Assembly (NCBI GenBank): GCA_023417475.1
Contig: JAEZFP010000023.1
Coordinates: 62,001 to 126,000, forward strand
DNA from: Bacillota bacterium
GTDB lineage: Bacteria; Bacillota; UBA4882; UBA8346
Length of the DNA: 64,000 nucleotides
Direction of reading: 5' to 3'
Below, in pieces: positions 59,543 to 64,000 of this stretch (position 1 is its first letter; every line of letters begins with the position of its first letter). The notes beneath the pieces were generated by a model. The model made no database searches and was not told where the DNA came from. It was given only the letters and a program-made list of their open reading frames with translations. The translations under genes were made by a program, and so were the position numbers.

Positions 59543-59794
59543 CTTACACCTCCGGATGATATTTCTTTTTATATTATAAAAAAATCACCCGGCGAAGGAT
59601 TTAGACCAAATTGCAATTTTTTTACCTAAAATTTAGATAGTCGTTACAACCGGGGTCGGCCAACCGGGAACAAAGCGTTTTGAACAAATCCGCCGCGCTT
59701 TACGTTTCATTTAGGGTGAACGGATTTATTAACCGATGTTAACAATGCGCCGGTCGCAGTACCGTATGATAACCAAGTAAAAAGGGGTGTCCCT

Positions 59795-62173
59795 GTGAGA
59801 AAATTGTTGACCGTCTGTTTCGTGATCTTTTTTGCAACCGCCGCCGCGGTTCCGGGATTTGGCGCAACCGCCGCCGAACAGCTGTTGGTGCGCGAGCGAA
59901 TCGGTTACTTCAACGCTTTGGTCCCCCCCGACCACCCGCGGTTGATGGTGAAACGTTCCGAGCTTCCCGAGTGGCGCCGTTTCGTTCAAAACCTGCGCAA
60001 CCGGAAAGAATACGCGCCGTTGGTTAAAAATATCCTCCAAAAGGTCGTCGCCGGCGAACTCCCGACCGAACCGGCGGCTCCGCACGGCAAAGGCTATGAG
60101 GAACGGCAGATCTGGGAGCAAGGTTATAAGATCGCCTTTGACGCCGGCAGCAAAGCGCAACAATACGCTTTTTCGTATCTGCTCACCGGCGAGGAACCTT
60201 ACGGCCGGGAGACCGGTCGGCTGCTGACCAATCTGGCCGGTTGGGATATCAACGGCGGGATTAATCTCAAGTTAAATGACGAAGCGTTTATCCAGTCGCT
60301 CCGGCCGATGTTGTTCGCTTACGACTGGGCGCACGACGCCTTGACGCCCGAGGAACGGAAGCTGGTTTTGCAGGCGTTCGACGTTCGCTTAAAAACCCTT
60401 TATCAATTGGTTGCCAACAAGTTTTCCCTGACCCAACCGACGCCGCCCGACAACTCCCTCAGCCATCCGCTGCGTTTCATCTCCACCCTAGGCCTGGCCG
60501 GATTGGTTTTATATCAGGACCTGCCCGAAGCTCCCGCTTATTTGGCTTGGGCTTACGAATATTATCTGCGGCAGTTTCCCGTCTGGGGCGGCAGCGACGG
60601 CGGCTGGTCGGAGGGCTTGAACTACTGGAGTTCCGGAATCAATCAACATTTTCAATTCCTGGACGCCCTGAAAACGCTCGGTAACACGGAACTGTTCGCC
60701 AAACCGTTCTTGCGCAACAACGGCTATTTTGGGTTATACAATCTCCCGCCTTATCCGGGCTCATCCTTTGGCGATCTCTGCAATATTATCGGACCCAACC
60801 CTAACACCGCCCTGATTTTTGAAAAATACGCCCTGCTTTACCAGGACCCGTTCTACCAAAAGTATTTCGAGACCATATTTCAACGCTACCCCAACGGTCT
60901 GGCCTATTATCAATTCTCCTGTTTCGATACCGTCTTCCACCTGTACCGCAAGTCGCAAACCCCGGTGCGGGCGCGCGATCTGGCGGAGTTGCCCCGCAGC
61001 CGCTATTTTGCGGACATCGGTTGGGTGGCCATCCATAGCAAACTCGGCAGCAAAACCGACGACATCATGCTGGGATTCAAAAGCAGCCCCTACGGTTCGG
61101 CCAGCCACAGTTTCGCCGATCAAAACAGTTTTGTCCTGAACGCTTTTGGGGAACCGTTGGCGATCTCCTCCGGCTACCGGGAATGGTACGGCAGTCCGCA
61201 TCATATCGGCTGGACCCGCACCACTCAGGCTAAAAACGCCGTGCTTTTCGGCGGCCAAGGCCAACCCATCCGGGATCCGGCGGCCGGCGGAACCATCACT
61301 CATTTCTATACCGGACCGAACTATGACTTCACCAGCGGCGACGCTACCAAAGCCTATTCCCGGCTCGGCGTCGGCCAGGCTTTGCGGCATATTATCTTCG
61401 TCAACCGCCGTTATTTTATCTTCCTGGACGAGCTGCAGTCCGACAAGCCGGTAACCCATCAATGGCTGCTGCAGGCGAAAAATCCCTTCAACTTCGATCC
61501 AAAAAACAGCCGGGTGACGCTTACCCGCAATCAAGCCGGACTGGCGGTCCAGTTTCTGGTCCCGGCGGCCCGGGCCTTACGTTTCAGTCAGACCGACCAG
61601 TTCGCCGCTGCCGTCCATCCGGCTTACCAATCCAAAATGGCCAATGAATGGCATTTCACGGCGGACGCTCAACCGGCTTCGGCCCGTCAAGATTTTCTGA
61701 CTTTGCTGGAGCCGTTCCGCGCGCCGGCCCAACCGGCCGTCAAGGCGCAACTGCTCAAAACCGGCGCCGGCTATGCGGTCAACCTTAGCGAGCCTGACTC
61801 CCAAACCACCGTCTGGATGGCGAAAGCAAAACAACGTTGGGTCCGCTCCGCCGCCGGCAACCTGCGGGGACTGGCGGGAGCCGTTTCCGTGAGCCATAAC
61901 CGGGCCAACCGCTTCTTCCTTTACGACGGAACACTGTTACGGACCAAACGGTTGCAGATTGAAACCTCATTACCGGCCACGTTGGAAGGATCCTTCGAAC
62001 CGGCCGGCCTCACCTTGTCCGTCACGGCGAAACTCCCGTACCAACTGCGGATCACCGTACCGTTTGTCCCCAGCGCCATCCGGGGCTTACCCGCGGAGAA
62101 CTGGCGGTATGACGCGAAAAGTCACCAGCTTATCCTGGAGATTTCCGATAGCGCGACGTTATTTGTGATGTGA
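59795..62173 (+). CDS. Secreted heparinase II/III-like polysaccharide lyase
   Basis: The product is 792 residues from GTG 59795 (SD AAGGGGTG). A signal peptide (1-25) is followed by an alpha/alpha toroid domain (about 40-400, with H-P-R-L-M near 48, DUF4962-like) and a beta-sandwich heparinase II/III domain (H-S-F-A-D-Q-N-S-F near 435). It is divergent from the alginate lyase gene. The two probably act on the same kind of uronic polysaccharide. Confidence 0.82.
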   Translation: MRKLLTVCFVIFFATAAAVPGFGATAAEQLLVRERIGYFNALVPPDHPRLMVKRSELPEWRRFVQNLRNRKEYAPLVKNILQKVVAGELPTEPAAPHGKGYEERQIWEQGYKIAFDAGSKAQQYAFSYLLTGEEPYGRETGRLLTNLAGWDINGGINLKLNDEAFIQSLRPMLFAYDWAHDALTPEERKLVLQAFDVRLKTLYQLVANKFSLTQPTPPDNSLSHPLRFISTLGLAGLVLYQDLPEAPAYLAWAYEYYLRQFPVWGGSDGGWSEGLNYWSSGINQHFQFLDALKTLGNTELFAKPFLRNNGYFGLYNLPPYPGSSFGDLCNIIGPNPNTALIFEKYALLYQDPFYQKYFETIFQRYPNGLAYYQFSCFDTVFHLYRKSQTPVRARDLAELPRSRYFADIGWVAIHSKLGSKTDDIMLGFKSSPYGSASHSFADQNSFVLNAFGEPLAISSGYREWYGSPHHIGWTRTTQAKNAVLFGGQGQPIRDPAAGGTITHFYTGPNYDFTSGDATKAYSRLGVGQALRHIIFVNRRYFIFLDELQSDKPVTHQWLLQAKNPFNFDPKNSRVTLTRNQAGLAVQFLVPAARALRFSQTDQFAAAVHPAYQSKMANEWHFTADAQPASARQDFLTLLEPFRAPAQPAVKAQLLKTGAGYAVNLSEPDSQTTVWMAKAKQRWVRSAAGNLRGLAGAVSVSHNRANRFFLYDGTLLRTKRLQIETSLPATLEGSFEPAGLTLSVTAKLPYQLRITVPFVPSAIRGLPAENWRYDAKSHQLILEISDSATLFVM

Positions 62174-62389
62174 TTTTTTCGTTTGGACAGCCGCTTGCGA
62201 CAACTTCAGCAAACTTCTCCTCTTGCTTGACCCGGCCGCGCCGGGTCGTTTTTTACCCTTTTGCGATCGGCAGTTTTCCTTAAAGAGGGATTTCCCGCTC
62301 CGGCGCGAACATAATCAAAATGGCTGGAAAATTTGGGTCCAACTGCGACCCATCCCCTTAAAGGGTACTTATTGAAAGGTCGTGATGCA

Positions 62390-63061
62390 ATGAGTGAACT
62401 AACCCCCCGCGCGCTCGCGGCAATGATTGATCATACCATCCTGAAACCGGAAGCCACCCGCGAACAGATCGCGACCCTCTGCGCCGAGGCCAAACAGTAT
62501 CAATTTTGTTCCGTATGCGTCAATCCGGTCTGGGTCGCCGAGGCCGCCAAACATTTGGCAGGGTCCGGAGTGAAAGTTTGCACCGTCATCGGCTTTCCGC
62601 TTGGCGCGAACGCCAGCGAGATCAAGGCGTACGAAGTTCAAAAAGCGCTTGCCGACGGCGCCACCGAAGTGGATATGGTGATCAATGTCGGCGCCTTGAA
62701 ATCGGGAATGCTGGAATTGGTGAAAACCGATATTCAGGCGGTGGTGGCCGCGACCGGCGCGCAAGCGTTGGTCAAAGTGATCATCGAGACCGCCCTGCTC
62801 ACCGCGGAAGAAAAGCTCACCGCCTGTCAATTGGCGGTCGCGGCCGGCGCTCATTTCGTCAAGACCTCGACCGGGTTTGGCCCGGGCGGCGCGACCCCGG
62901 CCGATATCGCTTTAATGCGCCAGGCCGTCGGACCGGCTATCGGCGTCAAAGCCTCCGGCGGAGTGCGGGATCTTGAAGCCGCTTTGGCAATGGTCGCGGC
63001 CGGCGCCAGCCGGGTCGGCACCAGTTCCGGAGTGAAGATCATCGACGCGATGTCATCCTAG
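62390..63061 (+). CDS. deoC: Deoxyribose-phosphate aldolase
   Basis: The product is 223 residues from ATG 62390. It splits 2-deoxyribose 5-phosphate into glyceraldehyde 3-phosphate and acetaldehyde. Family motifs are T-V-I-G-F-P-L-G-A, E-V-D-M-V-I-N-V-G, the Schiff-base Lys in F-V-K-T-S-T-G-F and G-V-K-A-S-G-G-V-R. Standard length. A terminator follows directly. Confidence 0.97.
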   Translation: MSELTPRALAAMIDHTILKPEATREQIATLCAEAKQYQFCSVCVNPVWVAEAAKHLAGSGVKVCTVIGFPLGANASEIKAYEVQKALADGATEVDMVINVGALKSGMLELVKTDIQAVVAATGAQALVKVIIETALLTAEEKLTACQLAVAAGAHFVKTSTGFGPGGATPADIALMRQAVGPAIGVKASGGVRDLEAALAMVAAGASRVGTSSGVKIIDAMSS

Positions 63062-63074
63062 TTAGGATTACCAA

Positions 63075-63099
63075 AAGGACTGCCCCTGAGGCAGTCCTT
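63075..63099 (+). terminator. Terminator after deoC
   Basis: AAGGACTGCC (63075-63084) pairs with GGCAGTCCTT (63090-63099), a 10-bp stem with a 5-nt loop just after the deoC stop. It also faces the convergent hydrolase gene. Confidence 0.8.
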
Positions 63100-63121
63100 C
63101 CTGTTCTGTTCATTGCGCTGA

Positions 63122-63829
63122 TTACGAGCCCAAAAAATCCATCATCAACTCCCGCGCCCGCAACGCCGCCCCGGGATCATACCCCTTGCCAAAGGGATCG
63201 GCGAAGCCGTGTCGCGCTGGGAACACCTCGGTTCGGACATTGGCTTGGCCGGCCAGCGCTTCCGCCAACTCCGCCACCGGAAAAGATGTTTCCTGGGCCA
63301 ATAAGAGCAACGTCGGACATTGCGGTCGAATCTCCCGGTAATCGCGGATCCGCGAGCCGTAAAAACCCACCATTCGATGAAGATGTAACGGCAACGCGCT
63401 GCAGAGCCAGGCGACGGTGGCCCCGACGCTGTAACCCACCAGCGAAACCCGCTCATAGGTCGCCGATTTGGCCAGAATCAACCGCCGCGCCTGTTCAGCC
63501 GCAGTCGCCAGGCCCACTGTCCGGTAAAAGTGCGCGTACGCCTGGTCGGCTTGATCATAGTCAAAAGCCGGCCGTCCCAAGAGATTGGGACAGCAAACGG
63601 CGTAACCCGCCGTTTCCAGCAACCCGGCGGTCGTTTCGATATGGCGGTTCAAGCCGTAAATCTCATGCAGAATGATCAGACAATGACGCTGCAACGAATG
63701 GTATCCTCCGTTAAACTCATTTTCATAATTCAAGTAGTCGTCCACGCTAGCTACCGCATAATCTAATATTCCTGCCGGCACCCGCCCAATTTCAACGAAA
63801 ACCCCGGCGTTTTCACGCAAGGGTTTCAT
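63122..63829 (-). CDS. Dienelactone hydrolase-like alpha/beta hydrolase
   Basis: The protein has about 235 residues from ATG 63829 (alternative ATG at 63844; SD weak). The nucleophile is Ser in G-Y-S-V-G-A instead of the usual Cys. The catalytic His is in H-G-F-A-D-P, and H-E-I-Y-G-L-N is the family's first motif. It overlaps the preceding isomerase-type gene by 17 bp, so the two are likely cotranscribed. Substrate unknown. Confidence 0.75.
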   Translation of the reverse strand: MKPLRENAGVFVEIGRVPAGILDYAVASVDDYLNYENEFNGGYHSLQRHCLIILHEIYGLNRHIETTAGLLETAGYAVCCPNLLGRPAFDYDQADQAYAHFYRTVGLATAAEQARRLILAKSATYERVSLVGYSVGATVAWLCSALPLHLHRMVGFYGSRIRDYREIRPQCPTLLLLAQETSFPVAELAEALAGQANVRTEVFPARHGFADPFGKGYDPGAALRARELMMDFLGS

Positions 63830-64000
63830 GCCCGCCGTTTCCATGGTTACCACCAGCTTCGATTCGGGCGAGAATGGGTTGCAGATGGCGCAGCGTTTGT
63901 TGGGCCGCCCGTTCCGGCGCCGGTAGGGGCAGACATTCGATGCCCAACGCGCCTGCATAGCCGATTTGCTGCAATTCGGTCAGAATCGCTGTAAAATCGA
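63813..64000 (-). CDS. Sugar phosphate isomerase/epimerase-like, C-terminal end only
   Basis: Only the last 61 residues are in the window. The frame reads D-F-T-A-I-L-T-E-L-Q-Q-I-G-Y-A-G-A-L-G-I-E-C, which matches the end of xylose-isomerase-like TIM barrels (AP endonuclease 2 family). TGA at 63813. The rest lies to the right. It overlaps the hydrolase start. Confidence 0.7.
   Translation of the reverse strand, partial: DFTAILTELQQIGYAGALGIECLPLPAPERAAQQTLRHLQPILARIEAGGNHGNGGHETLA

Overview
The window holds most of a leftward-transcribed, podovirus-type prophage (about 1.4-40.2 kb, possibly including the first 1.4 kb) followed by ordinary bacterial chromosome (about 40.2-64 kb). The host looks like a member of the Bacillota: a Bacillus-type SOS box lies at the left, a ribD-ribE-ribBA operon with an FMN riboswitch at the right, and strong Shine-Dalgarno sequences with many TTG and GTG starts occur throughout. 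Secreted polysaccharide lyases, a MacAB-like export operon and a MsbA-like exporter suggest an environmental polysaccharide degrader. I cannot name the genus. Spanin-like coiled-coil genes in the phage raise the possibility of a double-membraned host, but this is inference.

Prophage layout. A divergent XRE repressor/Cro pair around 37.1 kb forms the switch: two perfect inverted operator copies plus weaker copies overlap a near-consensus leftward promoter and a rightward promoter. To the right lie the repressor, an AT-rich lipoprotein plus secreted-protein pair (likely lysogenic conversion genes) and a large serine integrase. The integrase reading frame ends inside a tRNA-Glu gene. To the left comes a long early region of small genes. 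It includes a MazG-like pyrophosphatase, a deoxyribosyltransferase-like protein, a replication initiator with iteron-like repeats inside its own gene, a DnaC-type helicase loader, a PD-(D/E)XK-like protein, a frameshifted methyltransferase, a cytosine-5 methyltransferase and a second, tyrosine-type recombinase. Around 24.8-25.4 kb a zinc-ribbon gene lies between two terminators. A strong promoter fires directly into the second of these, which suggests antitermination control of the late genes. The late genes follow leftward: terminase, portal, scaffold, capsid, decoration protein, tail tube, internal virion proteins (one of 1923 aa with an HExxH motif), a tailspike with an SGNH esterase domain, holin, amidase endolysin and two overlapping spanin-like genes. 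Gene order and families resemble epsilon15 and BPP-1.

At the far left are a partial ParM-like actin gene and a umuD-like SOS gene broken by a 14-bp tandem duplication. The left attachment site was not found, so whether these two belong to the phage is open.

Chromosomal part: tRNA-Glu (two identical copies), tRNA-Lys, purA, a LysR regulator, a candidate structured small RNA, an EnvC-like M23 peptidase, a MsbA-like ABC exporter with an inserted domain, a membrane PHP phosphoesterase, a three-gene ABC/HlyD/FtsX operon, a membrane acyltransferase, riboflavin genes, a set of 42-bp palindromic tandem repeats, two divergent polysaccharide lyases, deoC, a dienelactone-hydrolase-like protein and the end of a sugar isomerase-type gene.

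The most unusual signals are two cases of apparent dual-frame coding (inside the cytosine methyltransferase and in the lysis region), two frameshifts at repeat tracts (umuD and an A8 methyltransferase), and the promoter-terminator-zinc ribbon arrangement ahead of the late genes.
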